Of a DNA stretch of 35,413 nt, positions 20,636 through 29,740 are shown piece after piece (the stretch's first letter is position 1; each line of letters begins with the position of its first letter). A program made the position numbers and the translations under genes. The notes under the pieces were generated by a model, which saw only the letters and a program-made list of their open reading frames with translations, was not told the origin of the DNA and did not search any database. The stretch comes from Clostridiales bacterium (GTDB lineage: Bacteria > Bacillota > Clostridia > Oscillospirales > Acutalibacteraceae), in contig DUMT01000030.1 of NCBI GenBank assembly GCA_012839705.1, positions 1-35,413 of the forward strand, given 5' to 3'.

Positions 20636-20868
20636 ATTCGTCACTCCCGTTTATATAGCATTCGGTTAATCCTACCGATAATATTTTTACCTGTTTATCA
20701 AAGTTTAAACGGAGTTGTAAAAAAATTTATTAGTTTTCAAAACATTTTTTAAATGCTTCTTTCGTACAAGCCCCCCCGTACTCTATATTATGTGGTAAAA
20801 ATATTTTTGCTAAACTTAACGGAAAAGTATTTTAATTGTCAAATTATTGCGCAATTTTGTAGAAATAC

Positions 20869-20897
20869 TTGATTTTAAGTACTATTGCCTGTATGAT
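20869..20897 (+). promoter_or_regulatory. Promoter for aldose epimerase-HAD operon: TTGATT-17-TATGAT
   Basis: TTGATT 20869-20874, TATGAT 20892-20897; lies inside the over-extended track ORF, supporting a start at 20941. Confidence 0.6.
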
Positions 20898-20940
20898 TAA
20901 TCTGAAATCAATTCAGGTGTTGGTTGAAAGGGGCGGTTGG

Positions 20941-21816
20941 ATGATAAGCTCTATTGAAAACGGCACCGTAAAAATTTCCGTCAGTAGCCTGGGCGCTGAG
21001 TTGCATCGGCTGGAAGGCGCAAACGGGATTAATTATTTGTGGGATGGCAACCCAGAGTACTGGCCCGGCAGGGCGCCAATATTGTTCCCGATTGTAGGCG
21101 CTTTAAGGGGAGGGCGCGCAGTATCCGCCAAAGGTGAGATAACCCTGCCCCGCCACGGGTTTGCGAGAAAGCTTTCGTGGGCACTTGATGAATCAACCCG
21201 GGAGCGGCTGTCTTATGTATTAACCTCAAGCCCTGAAACAAAAGCGGTATACCCATATGATTTCAAACTGCGGGTTAGCTACATACTTGGGGAAAGCGAG
21301 GTTACCACAGCCTTTGAGGTTTGCAACACCGGGGATTATCCCATGCCTTTTTGCATAGGCGGGCATCCTGGCTTTAATGTCCCATTGGTGGAGGGCGAAA
21401 GCTTTGAGGATTATATAATCCAGTTTGAGATGCCTGAAGTCGCCGACTGCCCATATGTGGATATGGAGCAGGGGCTAATACTTAATGACCGGCGCCGGAT
21501 ACTTGATAAAAGCGACCAGTTTGGGCTTACCCATGATTTATTCAGGCATGACGCATTAGTGTTCGACAGTATAAAATCAAGAAGTGTCAAGCTGTATTCA
21601 AAAGTGAGCGGAAGAGGAGTCCGCATGGATTTTGCAGGGATGGACTATTTTGCCGTGTGGTCTCCGGTAAAAGACAGCCCCTTTGTCTGCCTTGAGCCCT
21701 GGACAGGGACTGCAACCTGCGAAAACGAGGATGATATTTTCGAGAATAAAAGAGGGGTTCGCATCCTGAATCCCAAAGAGGAAACAGCCGTGTCATTTAC
21801 AGTGGGGGTATTTTGA
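20941..21816 (+). CDS. Aldose 1-epimerase family protein (LacX/GalM-like)
   Basis: SSLGAELHRLEGANGINYLWDGNPEYWPGRAPILFPIVGAL, LPRHGFAR, CIGGHPGFNVP, CLEPWTG. Confidence 0.85.
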   Translation: MISSIENGTVKISVSSLGAELHRLEGANGINYLWDGNPEYWPGRAPILFPIVGALRGGRAVSAKGEITLPRHGFARKLSWALDESTRERLSYVLTSSPETKAVYPYDFKLRVSYILGESEVTTAFEVCNTGDYPMPFCIGGHPGFNVPLVEGESFEDYIIQFEMPEVADCPYVDMEQGLILNDRRRILDKSDQFGLTHDLFRHDALVFDSIKSRSVKLYSKVSGRGVRMDFAGMDYFAVWSPVKDSPFVCLEPWTGTATCENEDDIFENKRGVRILNPKEETAVSFTVGVF

Positions 21817-22481
21817 TGGCTAAGTTTAAAGTTGTATTTTTTGATTTGGACGGTACACTGGCTGACACCCTGGAGGATATTGCAGAGTCGGCAAATTTTG
21901 CGCTGGTGTCTAACGGTTATCAGCCCTATCCGGTTAGTGTATATACAAACCTTGTGGGGGACGGAATTGTAAAGCTTGCCGAGCGGGTAACTGACCACGC
22001 TGACCCATCAGTCATCAAGGCTGTAATCAAGGATTTTCTGTGGCATTACGACAGGAATTTCCTGAAAACCACCAAACCTTATCCCGGTATTACGCGAATG
22101 TTGGAGACACTTCGCAAAGCCGGTGTTAAGATGTTCGTGGTTACCAACAAGCCGGACGAGCAGGCTAAAAAAATTGTCAAAAAGCTTTTCGGCAAAAAAT
22201 TATTTGAAGGTGTCTACGGCAATAAAGAAGGGATAAAAACCAAGCCTGACCCCGGGCTGACCCTTCAGCTTTTGTCGAAAACCGGTGCACAGCCTGATGA
22301 GGCTTTGTTTATAGGGGATTCCGATGTGGATATCCAGACTGCGATTAATGCGGGCATAAAAAGCGGCGGCGTTACCTGGGGATTCAGAGGGGTTGACGAG
22401 CTTAAGACAGCTGGCGCTAACTATATTTTCGAAAACCCTGACGAGATCGTGGACGTTGTTTTGTCGGATAAGGGACAATAA
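21816..22481 (+). CDS. HAD-superfamily phosphatase (phosphoglycolate phosphatase-like)
   Basis: VVFFDLDGTLADTLEDI, VVTNKPDEQAKKI, KPDPGLTLQLL, FIGDSDVDIQTA; TGATG overlap with upstream gene. Confidence 0.9.
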   Translation: MAKFKVVFFDLDGTLADTLEDIAESANFALVSNGYQPYPVSVYTNLVGDGIVKLAERVTDHADPSVIKAVIKDFLWHYDRNFLKTTKPYPGITRMLETLRKAGVKMFVVTNKPDEQAKKIVKKLFGKKLFEGVYGNKEGIKTKPDPGLTLQLLSKTGAQPDEALFIGDSDVDIQTAINAGIKSGGVTWGFRGVDELKTAGANYIFENPDEIVDVVLSDKGQ

Positions 22482-22543
22482 AAAACCGGCGGGCAAAAAC
22501 GGGCAGGCGCTTAGCCTGCCGCTTTTTTTGCCCGCCGGTTTTT
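22481..22543. terminator. Nested double-palindrome bidirectional terminator
   Basis: AAAAACCGGCGGGCAAAAA-[CGGGCAGGCGCTTAGCCTGCCG]-CTTTTTTTGCCCGCCGGTTTTT. Confidence 0.9.
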
Positions 22544-22551
22544 GACTGGCT

Positions 22552-22908
22552 TTATCTATTAAAGGGGAATACGACTACCAAAAACATCTTAAACTTTTCC
22601 AGGGCATAGACGGCGTGGGGTTTACCCGCTGGCATAATAATGCTTTCTCCAGCCTTTAATGTGTAGTTTGTGCCGTCGATTGTGATTTGGCCTGTGCCGT
22701 CCAAAACCAGCACCATGGCGTCGCCCTCTGATTTGTGGGTGCTGATCTCCTCGTCCTTGTCAAAGGCGAAAAGGGTAAGGCTCAGCGCCTTGTTTTGGGC
22801 GAGGGTTTTGCTGACAATCTGCCCGGGCTGGTAGCTCACCTCGTCAGCCAGGGTTAAAACCTTTTCAAATTCCATGTTTTTAATGAATTTCTGCACGGCA
22901 TCCGACAT
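22552..22908 (-). CDS. Cupin-domain protein
   Basis: 119 aa; ISTHKSEGDAMVLVLDGTGQITIDGTNYTLKAGESIIMPAGKPHAVYAL (cupin motifs 1 and 2). Confidence 0.85.
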   Translation of the reverse strand: MSDAVQKFIKNMEFEKVLTLADEVSYQPGQIVSKTLAQNKALSLTLFAFDKDEEISTHKSEGDAMVLVLDGTGQITIDGTNYTLKAGESIIMPAGKPHAVYALEKFKMFLVVVFPFNR

Positions 22909-22929
22909 ATTAAATTCCTCCATCCAAAT

Positions 22930-23634
22930 TTAATCTTTAAGCAGTTCGCCGTCGGTGGATATTACCTGAACCTGCCACGGAATCAGCTTGCCGCAGTTTT
23001 TAAGTGCTTCCATGGTGGCGTATTCAATTCCGCCGCAGCATGGCACTTCCATACGTACTACGGTTACCGAACGGATATTGTTATTTTTCAGTATTGCCGT
23101 AAGTTTCTCAGCATAATCAGCATTGTCGAGCTTAGGGCAGCCTATAAGGGTTATACGGTTTTTGATAAAGCGGTTGTGGAAATCGCCATAGGCATAGGCG
23201 GTGCAGTCGGCGGCAATAAGCAGGTTTGCGTTGTTGAAATAGGGCGCGTTTACAGGTACAAGCTTGATTTGTACCGGCCACTGGCGAAGCTGGCTTTGCA
23301 CTGAAAGTTTTTCCGGGGCAGGTTTTGCCTCCTGCCGGTTAAATGTGAAGGAGCGGGAGCCGGGGCAGCCTGAAAATACGGGATTTTCTGCGGTTTTGGC
23401 GCCCATCTTTTCCTTTACAGCTTCTTCGTCAAAGGGCAGGGCTTCCCTTTCCTCAAAGGTAATAGCGCCTGTGGGGCAAACGGGAAGGCAGTTTCCAAGC
23501 CCGTCGCAGTAGTCGTCACGGATAAGCTTTGCTTTGCCATCCACCATTGCAATGGCTCCTTCGTGGCAGGCAGTAACGCAAAGCCCGCATCCGTTGCATT
23601 TTTCTTCGTCTATCTTTATAATTTGGCGAATCAT
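22930..23634 (-). CDS. 4Fe-4S ferredoxin-type protein with Cys-containing C-terminal domain
   Basis: CNGCGLCVTACHEGA and CDGLGNCLPVCPTGA; C-terminal ADCTAYAYGDFH, IGCPKLDN and VPCCGGIEYA. Confidence 0.85.
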   Translation of the reverse strand: MIRQIIKIDEEKCNGCGLCVTACHEGAIAMVDGKAKLIRDDYCDGLGNCLPVCPTGAITFEEREALPFDEEAVKEKMGAKTAENPVFSGCPGSRSFTFNRQEAKPAPEKLSVQSQLRQWPVQIKLVPVNAPYFNNANLLIAADCTAYAYGDFHNRFIKNRITLIGCPKLDNADYAEKLTAILKNNNIRSVTVVRMEVPCCGGIEYATMEALKNCGKLIPWQVQVISTDGELLKD

Positions 23635-23697
23635 CTTAATTCCTCCTGGTTTTGTTTTTTTGTAACCAGATTATAATACAATCACCCGCCCTTATCC

Positions 23698-23711
23698 GTT
23701 GCATTTGCAAC
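23698..23711. promoter_or_regulatory. Candidate Crp/Fnr-type operator GTTGCA-TT-TGCAAC in divergent promoter region
   Basis: Perfect 14-bp palindrome between the ferredoxin/cupin genes and the Crp/Fnr gene. Confidence 0.55.
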
Positions 23712-23764
23712 AAAAATGGTTTTGTGATAAAATTATTTTAAATTTTTTACGGTGGTGTTTTACC

Positions 23765-24487
23765 ATGGTTATAAATGAGATTATATTAAAAAATCCCCTT
23801 TTTTACAACATGGAAAAGGAGGATATAACGCATATTCTGAAATGCCTGGGGGGTGTGAAAAAAACCTTTGGCAAAGGGGAGTTTATATTCCTTGCAGGTC
23901 AATCAGAGCCAGAGGTGAGCATATTATTAGATGGTAAAGCCCAGGTGGTAAGGGAAAGCTATTGGGGGGACGTTATGCTTATCGGGGTTTTGGAGCCCGG
24001 GGATATCTTTGCCGAAACCTACGCATGCATGGGGGCAAAGGTAATTCCGGTATCGGTTGTGGCGGTGGAAAACTCCGAAGTCTTAATGCTGGATTTAAAC
24101 CGTGTAATCAGAACCTGCAACAATTCCTGCGCATTTCACCATCGCCTGATTTTCAATTTGCTGAAAGTTGTGGCAAACAAAACTGCCCACCTGAATAAAA
24201 AAATGTCCTATCTGACCCATAAGACAATCCGGGGGCGCCTGGCTGCCTATTTTTTAGATTGCGCCGAACAGGCGTTACAAAATGATTATAATTATTTTGA
24301 AAATAAAAAGCAGAATCCGGGAAAAATAGAGTTTACAATTCCATTGAGCCGGACAGAACTGGCGGACTTCTTATGCGTTGATAGAAGCGCCATGAGCCGC
24401 GAGTTGTCTAATATGAAAAAGGAAGGGAGACTCGATTTTGCAGGCAGGAAAATTATGTTGCTGAGCAATTTCAGGGGTTTGTTTTAA
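23765..24487 (+). CDS. Crp/Fnr-family transcriptional regulator
   Basis: N-terminal cyclic-nucleotide-binding-type fold (GEFIFLAGQSEPEVSILLDGKAQVVRE) and C-terminal HTH (LSRTELADFLCVDRSAMSRELSNMKKEGRL); start ATG 23765. Confidence 0.9.
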   Translation: MVINEIILKNPLFYNMEKEDITHILKCLGGVKKTFGKGEFIFLAGQSEPEVSILLDGKAQVVRESYWGDVMLIGVLEPGDIFAETYACMGAKVIPVSVVAVENSEVLMLDLNRVIRTCNNSCAFHHRLIFNLLKVVANKTAHLNKKMSYLTHKTIRGRLAAYFLDCAEQALQNDYNYFENKKQNPGKIEFTIPLSRTELADFLCVDRSAMSRELSNMKKEGRLDFAGRKIMLLSNFRGLF

Positions 24488-24502
24488 TCGGATTTGCCGG
24501 TA

Positions 24503-24532
24503 TTGCATTTGGTGTTTTAAAAGTGATATAAT
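24503..24532 (+). promoter_or_regulatory. Candidate promoter for phosphohexomutase: TTGCAT-18-TATAAT
   Basis: TTGCAT 24503-24508, TATAAT 24527-24532 with extended -10 TGATATAAT. Confidence 0.5.
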
Positions 24533-24602
24533 ACCCTTGCTGCCCTGGCGGATAACTTTTCCAGATTGCCGGGGAAATCACGATGAAAGGCGGTCAATTC
24601 AA

Positions 24603-26324
24603 ATGGATACAGCGGTTAGAGATAAGTATAACCTTTGGGTCAACAGTGCGAAGGAAGACCCGGACCTTGTAAATGAGCTAAACAGCATAAAAGATAATGA
24701 TGATGAAATATATGAAAGGTTTTACCGTGAGCTGGAATTCGGCACCGGCGGGTTAAGAGGGATTATCGGTGCCGGGGAAAACCGTATGAACATTTATACA
24801 GTTCGGAAGGCAACCCAGGGCCTTGCAGATTACCTCAATTCCCGTTTTACAAACGCGGAAGTTGCAATCTCTTATGACTCCCGTATAAAATCCAACCTTT
24901 TTGCGGTGGAATCGGCGAAGGTGCTTGCCGCAAACGGAATCAAGGTTCATATTTTTACCGAGCTTAACCCTACGCCGGTGCTTTCCTTTGCTGTAAGGTA
25001 CCTAAATTGCCAGGCGGGCATTATGATTACCGCCAGCCACAATCCGTCAAAATACAACGGATATAAATGCTATGGCTCTGACGGATGCCAGATGACCGAT
25101 AACGACGCATCCGAAGTGACAGGTTTTATCAGGAAAGTGGATATTTTCAGCGGCGTTAAGGTCATGGATTATGATGCGGCTGTAAAATCAGGCAAGATTT
25201 GCGAAATTTCAGGAGAACTGGTGGAAGCTTTCCTGCAGAATGTGGCAAAACAGCAGGTCAATCCCGGAATACTTGAGAAAAACCCGATTAAGGTTGTTTA
25301 CACACCGCTAAACGGCACCGGAAACAAGCCTGTCAGGGAAATTCTGCGCCGCATTGGCGTAAAGGATGTGGCGGTTGTAGCTGAGCAGGAGATGCCCGAC
25401 GGCAACTTCCCAACAGCTCCGTATCCCAACCCCGAAATCCGCCAGGCTTTTGAGTGCGCCTTGAAGCTTGCCGATAAGGTTAAGCCAGATATCCTTCTTG
25501 CCACCGACCCGGACTGCGACAGGCTTGGCATTGCGGTGGCGGTAAACGGGGAATACCTGCAGCTTACCGGCAACGAGGTGGGCTGCCTGCTGCTCAATTA
25601 TATCCTGTCCTGCAGGAAGCAGGCGGGGACGTTGCCCCAAAACCCGGTTGTTATCAAAACAATTGTTACTTCCGATTTGGTCAAAAGGATTACTGAAAAA
25701 TACGGCTGCGAACTCAGGGAGGTTTTGACTGGCTTTAAATATATCGGCGAGCAGATTACAATGCTTGAAAGCCAGGGCAGGGCATCCGATTATGTATTTG
25801 GATTTGAGGAAAGCTATGGATACCTTGCCGGGGATTATGTAAGGGATAAGGACGGCGTGGTGGCGTCCATGCTGGTTTGCGAAATGGCGGCTTACTATAA
25901 AGCCCAGGGCAAGACATTGCTGGATGTCTTGAACGAGCTTTACAGGGAGCATGGATTCTATAAGCACACCCTAATCAACGCCGAGTTTGAAGGCGCCCAG
26001 GGTATGGAAACCATGAAGAAGATTATGGCAGGGCTGAGGGACAATATGCCCGCAGAAGTTGCCGGATTGAAAGTGCTGCGGTATCAGGACTACCTCGCAT
26101 CAAAGGATGTTGACTTGGTTAGCGGCGAAACCAGGGAGTTGCACCTTCCCAAATCCAATGTGCTTGCCTTCAACCTTGAGCAAAACGCAGGGTTTATTGT
26201 CCGCCCATCCGGAACCGAGCCGAAGATTAAGGCGTATATAACCTCCACCGGGGTGGATGAAACCAAGGCAGATGAGTTGGCAGAGAAACTGACCGCCGAG
26301 GTTAAAAAGATTTTAAATGTATAA
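24603..26324 (+). CDS. Phospho-sugar mutase (alpha-D-phosphohexomutase; PGM/PMM type)
   Basis: FGTGGLRGIIGAGENRMN, TASHNPSKYNGYK, DPDCDRLGIAV, FGFEESYGYL, RPSGTEPKIKAY. Confidence 0.93.
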   Translation: MDTAVRDKYNLWVNSAKEDPDLVNELNSIKDNDDEIYERFYRELEFGTGGLRGIIGAGENRMNIYTVRKATQGLADYLNSRFTNAEVAISYDSRIKSNLFAVESAKVLAANGIKVHIFTELNPTPVLSFAVRYLNCQAGIMITASHNPSKYNGYKCYGSDGCQMTDNDASEVTGFIRKVDIFSGVKVMDYDAAVKSGKICEISGELVEAFLQNVAKQQVNPGILEKNPIKVVYTPLNGTGNKPVREILRRIGVKDVAVVAEQEMPDGNFPTAPYPNPEIRQAFECALKLADKVKPDILLATDPDCDRLGIAVAVNGEYLQLTGNEVGCLLLNYILSCRKQAGTLPQNPVVIKTIVTSDLVKRITEKYGCELREVLTGFKYIGEQITMLESQGRASDYVFGFEESYGYLAGDYVRDKDGVVASMLVCEMAAYYKAQGKTLLDVLNELYREHGFYKHTLINAEFEGAQGMETMKKIMAGLRDNMPAEVAGLKVLRYQDYLASKDVDLVSGETRELHLPKSNVLAFNLEQNAGFIVRPSGTEPKIKAYITSTGVDETKADELAEKLTAEVKKILNV

Positions 26325-26328
26325 TATT

Positions 26329-26363
26329 AAAAACGGCAGTGCCAGAATGCGCTGCCGTTTTTT
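26329..26363 (+). terminator. Intrinsic terminator after phosphohexomutase
   Basis: AAAACGGCAG...CTGCCGTTTTTT. Confidence 0.8.
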
Positions 26364-26366
26364 ACT

Positions 26367-26912
26367 TTAAGACGACTCGTTATTCCCAGCGGGAAGGGAA
26401 GATGAAGTGCTGAAATTTGAGAAAGTGGCTGCCAGGTTTGCGGAAGGAATACGGAGTTTTAAAAGGTTTCCGGTTTTAGGGTCGGACACGATTTCAAAAT
26501 CCCCGGCGGGAGTGGAACCCTTTGTGACCAGCCCTTCCTCGGTGATTTCACCCTGGTCCTTAGCGTCAAGAGCAGAGTCCAGGGCACTTAACATGCTTTT
26601 TCCAAGGGCGGTTTGAGGTATGTTTTCAGGTTTAACGTCAAAGGACAAACCGAAAAGCTTTATGGAAATTGAATCTCCGTTTAATTGCATTGACAAACCT
26701 TTCAGCGATTCCGGTTCGGTGACTTCGAAGGTCAGGGTGCCGGCGGAGGAACGTGTTAAACGGCCTTTGACATTCATATCGTCATAACTTGCTTCAACGT
26801 CGCACGAAAAACCGGTGGTGACAGGCTTTTCCGCTTTGCCTTTTTTTGAACATGCCGCAAAGCTTAGAACTACCAACAGGCAAAGTGTTAAAGATAAAAC
26901 GCGGCGAAGCAT
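26367..26912 (-). CDS. Putative lipoprotein of unknown function
   Basis: MLRRVLSLTLCLLVVLSFAAC/SKKGK signal peptide with lipobox (SFAAC). Confidence 0.8.
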   Translation of the reverse strand: MLRRVLSLTLCLLVVLSFAACSKKGKAEKPVTTGFSCDVEASYDDMNVKGRLTRSSAGTLTFEVTEPESLKGLSMQLNGDSISIKLFGLSFDVKPENIPQTALGKSMLSALDSALDAKDQGEITEEGLVTKGSTPAGDFEIVSDPKTGNLLKLRIPSANLAATFSNFSTSSSLPAGNNESS

Positions 26913-26916
26913 GAAT

Positions 26917-28458
26917 TCAGCTCCCATTTTCTAAAATTAAAAACAGCCCGCTCAACTCCTCTATTATATCGCTCGGGAGCATAAAACGCTGCGACAGCCG
27001 CAAGGCGGCCCTGTCCCCCGCAAGCCCATGCAGGTGGACACCGCACATTGCCGCGGTATAGGGTTCAAGGCCCTGGGCGACGAAGGCGGCAATCATTCCC
27101 GCCAGCACGTCGCCGCTTCCGCCTGTGGCCATCCCCGGGTTGCCTGTTGTGTTGATAAGCACCGGCATTCCGGGCGCGGCAATGACAGTTTTATCTCCCT
27201 TTAGCACCACCACCGCACCAGTTTCCTCGGCAAACCTTTTTGCGATTCCCGTGCGGTCAGCCTGTATTTCAGGGACGCTAAGGCCTGTAAGCCTTGACAT
27301 TTCGCCGGGGTGCGGGGTTAGGATGATTGGAGCGTGTACCGTTTTCAATTTATTTATATGTTTGGATATGATATTTATGCCGTCCGCGTCCAAAATAATT
27401 GGACATTCTGTGGAATTTAGCAGCTCAAATACCAGCGAAGCCGCACCCTTGCCCTGGCCAAGCCCGCAGCCGATAAGAACGGCGTCCGCCTTTTTTGCTT
27501 GTGCCCTTAGCAATGTTTTGGAGGATACGGCAAAATCCCCGCTGCCGTCCTCGTCCAGAGGGAAAAACACAGCCTCGGGCATTGAGGCGGCGGCAATCGG
27601 GTAAAGGGACGCGGGAATGGCACAAACCACAAGCCCGGTGCCGCAGCGCAGGGCGGCTTTGGCGGCAAGCACCGCCGCGCCCGTCATCCCCCTGCTGCCG
27701 CAAAAGCTGAGAAGCCGCCCATAATCCCCTTTGTGGGTATCGCTTTTACGTTTTCCAAAATAGCATTTGACCATGTCCAGGGTTATCTCGGTTGAATCCG
27801 ACACATAGGGCAGCAGAAGCCCCTCGTCAATCCCAATTGCGGCAACCTGGATTTCCCCGCAGTATTTTGCCCCCGCCGGGGTGGTCAAGCCCTTTTTGAT
27901 TGCGGTGAAGGTGATGGTAAGGCTTGCCTTGATAGCGTCGGCGTCCCCCTCTCCGGTGTCGGCGTTGACCCCGCTGGGGACATCGATTGAAATAACCTGT
28001 GCATAGCCGGAATTTACAAGCCTGAAAATGTTGCGCAGATAGTCCGGCAGGTTGCCTTTAAACCCGATTCCGTAAACACAGTCGACGATGATATCGGCGT
28101 TTTTAACGATGCTGGCGGCAATATAAGGCTCCGTGTCAAGGCTGATTATCTCAACATCGGTGTTTTTTAGCCTTGAAAACATTTCTGCGGCGCTTTCTGT
28201 TGCCGGGAGCCCGGAAGCCAGTATTATTTTGATATTCGCCCCTTCATCCAGGAGCTTTCTGGCGATGACAAAGCCATCGCCGCCGTTGTTGCCTTTGCCG
28301 CAAAGGATTACAACAGATTTTTCCCTGACGATGTATTTCGAGCGGATTATCCTGGCAGCGGCGCTGCCGGCATTCTCCATCAGCCGCAGTTCCTCAATCC
28401 CCTGCTGGATAGCTGCTTTTTCAACTGCCCGCATTTGAAAGCTATTTAAGACATACAT
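26917..28458 (-). CDS. nnr: Bifunctional NAD(P)H-hydrate epimerase / ADP-dependent (S)-NAD(P)H-hydrate dehydratase
   Basis: N-term epimerase CGKGNNGGDGFVIARKL, IDVPSGVNADTG; C-term kinase-like GDYGRLLSFCGSRGMTGAAVLAAKAALRCGTGLV, LTPHPGEMSRL, NPGMATGGSGDVLAG. Confidence 0.93.
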   Translation of the reverse strand: MYVLNSFQMRAVEKAAIQQGIEELRLMENAGSAAARIIRSKYIVREKSVVILCGKGNNGGDGFVIARKLLDEGANIKIILASGLPATESAAEMFSRLKNTDVEIISLDTEPYIAASIVKNADIIVDCVYGIGFKGNLPDYLRNIFRLVNSGYAQVISIDVPSGVNADTGEGDADAIKASLTITFTAIKKGLTTPAGAKYCGEIQVAAIGIDEGLLLPYVSDSTEITLDMVKCYFGKRKSDTHKGDYGRLLSFCGSRGMTGAAVLAAKAALRCGTGLVVCAIPASLYPIAAASMPEAVFFPLDEDGSGDFAVSSKTLLRAQAKKADAVLIGCGLGQGKGAASLVFELLNSTECPIILDADGINIISKHINKLKTVHAPIILTPHPGEMSRLTGLSVPEIQADRTGIAKRFAEETGAVVVLKGDKTVIAAPGMPVLINTTGNPGMATGGSGDVLAGMIAAFVAQGLEPYTAAMCGVHLHGLAGDRAALRLSQRFMLPSDIIEELSGLFLILENGS

Positions 28459-28503
28459 TCAAAATGACCCCTTCGACAGAAAGTTTTTAAATAAAAAGAG
28501 GGC

Positions 28504-29043
28504 CTATTGCCCTCCCTCAGCCATTTTTTTATTTGCTTCCCGCAATACAAGGGCGGAAAGCCCTGATTTCAATGCTTCAAGCACCCTTTTTTCGGGCTGG
28601 AAAACAACAAGGGTATGCCCGCTTTTCTTGCTGTGGTAGGTAAAGCACCATAGCCCAGGTTCATTGACAGATGGGGCGGCAATAACCGTCCTGTCGAATT
28701 TGCGGTTCATGTATTGCTGGTGTGAGTATGGTTCAAGGCTTTCAATCTTTTTGCCTGAAACCGACACAATCCTTTTGCGCTTGCGCTTGGCTGTTATCTG
28801 GTCTATGTCGATGTCCCCGTTGGTGACGCAGTATTCATATTCAATGTTCAGGCTGGTAAGCAGCCACCACAAACCGTAGCCCAATCCAGCAACTAATAGC
28901 AGTGAAAGGGAGCCTATAAAAGCGGTTACTATGGTCAGAATTAAAAATGTGATTATTACAAACCCGAAAATTGAGGCTATTATAATGAGTAAGTCTTTTC
29001 CACTTTTTTTCTTAGCTACGATTTGCTCGACAAATGAATCCAC
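28504..29043 (-). CDS. DUF6106-like two-TM protein
   Basis: MDSFVEQIVAKKKSGKDLLIIIASIFGFV...WWLLTSLNIEYEYCVTNGDIDIDQI; GTG start at 29043 after AAGGAG. Confidence 0.6.
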   Translation of the reverse strand: MDSFVEQIVAKKKSGKDLLIIIASIFGFVIITFLILTIVTAFIGSLSLLLVAGLGYGLWWLLTSLNIEYEYCVTNGDIDIDQITAKRKRKRIVSVSGKKIESLEPYSHQQYMNRKFDRTVIAAPSVNEPGLWCFTYHSKKSGHTLVVFQPEKRVLEALKSGLSALVLREANKKMAEGGQ

Positions 29044-29245
29044 TAACAATCGCTCCTTTATTTACACGTTACAAGGCATTATATAGGTATTATACACTCA
29101 ACTGGATATAATTTCAATTGTTATTGGCATAATTACAGAACAATTCTATATTATTCGGATAGACTGTATACTTTAATCAAGCTCAAAACTGTGAAGAATA
29201 ACAAAAAATTTTGCCAAAATGTTGATTGAATCTAAGGTTGTATGA

Positions 29246-29274
29246 TTGAAATAATTTAAAAAACAAGGTATAAT
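29246..29274 (+). promoter_or_regulatory. Promoter of the decarboxylase gamma/beta genes: TTGAAA-17-TATAAT
   Basis: TTGAAA 29246-29251, TATAAT 29269-29274. Confidence 0.7.
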
Positions 29275-29341
29275 CTATCGTAACGTGTTATTAAGGCGAT
29301 ATTTGCCTTGGATAATTTTAATAGTTAGGATGATACGTGGG

Positions 29342-29740
29342 ATGAAAATTACTGGAATAGCCGCCGCTGCGGCCGCAAATGGAGCTAATATCCTTAGTGA
29401 TGCAGCATTGGTTATTGTTATCGGAATGATTGTTGTCTTTTCTGCGCTGATTGTATTGACTGCGATTTTCTGGATTTTTGGCAAGGCTATGCATAAAAAT
29501 CCGACAAATTCTGCCGATATCAAAGAAGCAAGGCAGTTTGTCCCGCAGGCAACAGCTCCGGTAAAACAGCCGGAGGGCATAAGCAGCGAAGTTGTTGCCG
29601 TTATTGCGGCCGCAGTAGCCGCCACGGCGCCTGAGGGAACCCAATATGCCGTGCGGAGCGTACGCAAAGTGCGTAGCACACGCGGTGAACGCCCGGTCTG
29701 GGCGGCAGCAGGCATTGCTGAAAACACCCGTCCTTTTTAA
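29342..29740 (+). CDS. Sodium-pumping decarboxylase gamma subunit (OadG-like)
   Basis: Single TM (ALVIVIGMIVVFSALIVLTAIFWIFGKAM), Ala/Pro linker, C-term RPVWAAAGIAENTRPF; directly upstream of the beta subunit. Confidence 0.82.
   Translation: MKITGIAAAAAANGANILSDAALVIVIGMIVVFSALIVLTAIFWIFGKAMHKNPTNSADIKEARQFVPQATAPVKQPEGISSEVVAVIAAAVAATAPEGTQYAVRSVRKVRSTRGERPVWAAAGIAENTRPF

Noticed and set aside
20765-20780. CCCCCCC run and AT-rich DNA between mazF and aldose epimerase
   Set aside because: A single homopolymer run; no repeat, ORF or structure I could support beyond the promoter already listed.
25308-25967. 219-aa minus-strand ORF opposite phosphohexomutase
   Set aside because: Antisense shadow of a conserved gene; no recognisable motifs and no RBS.
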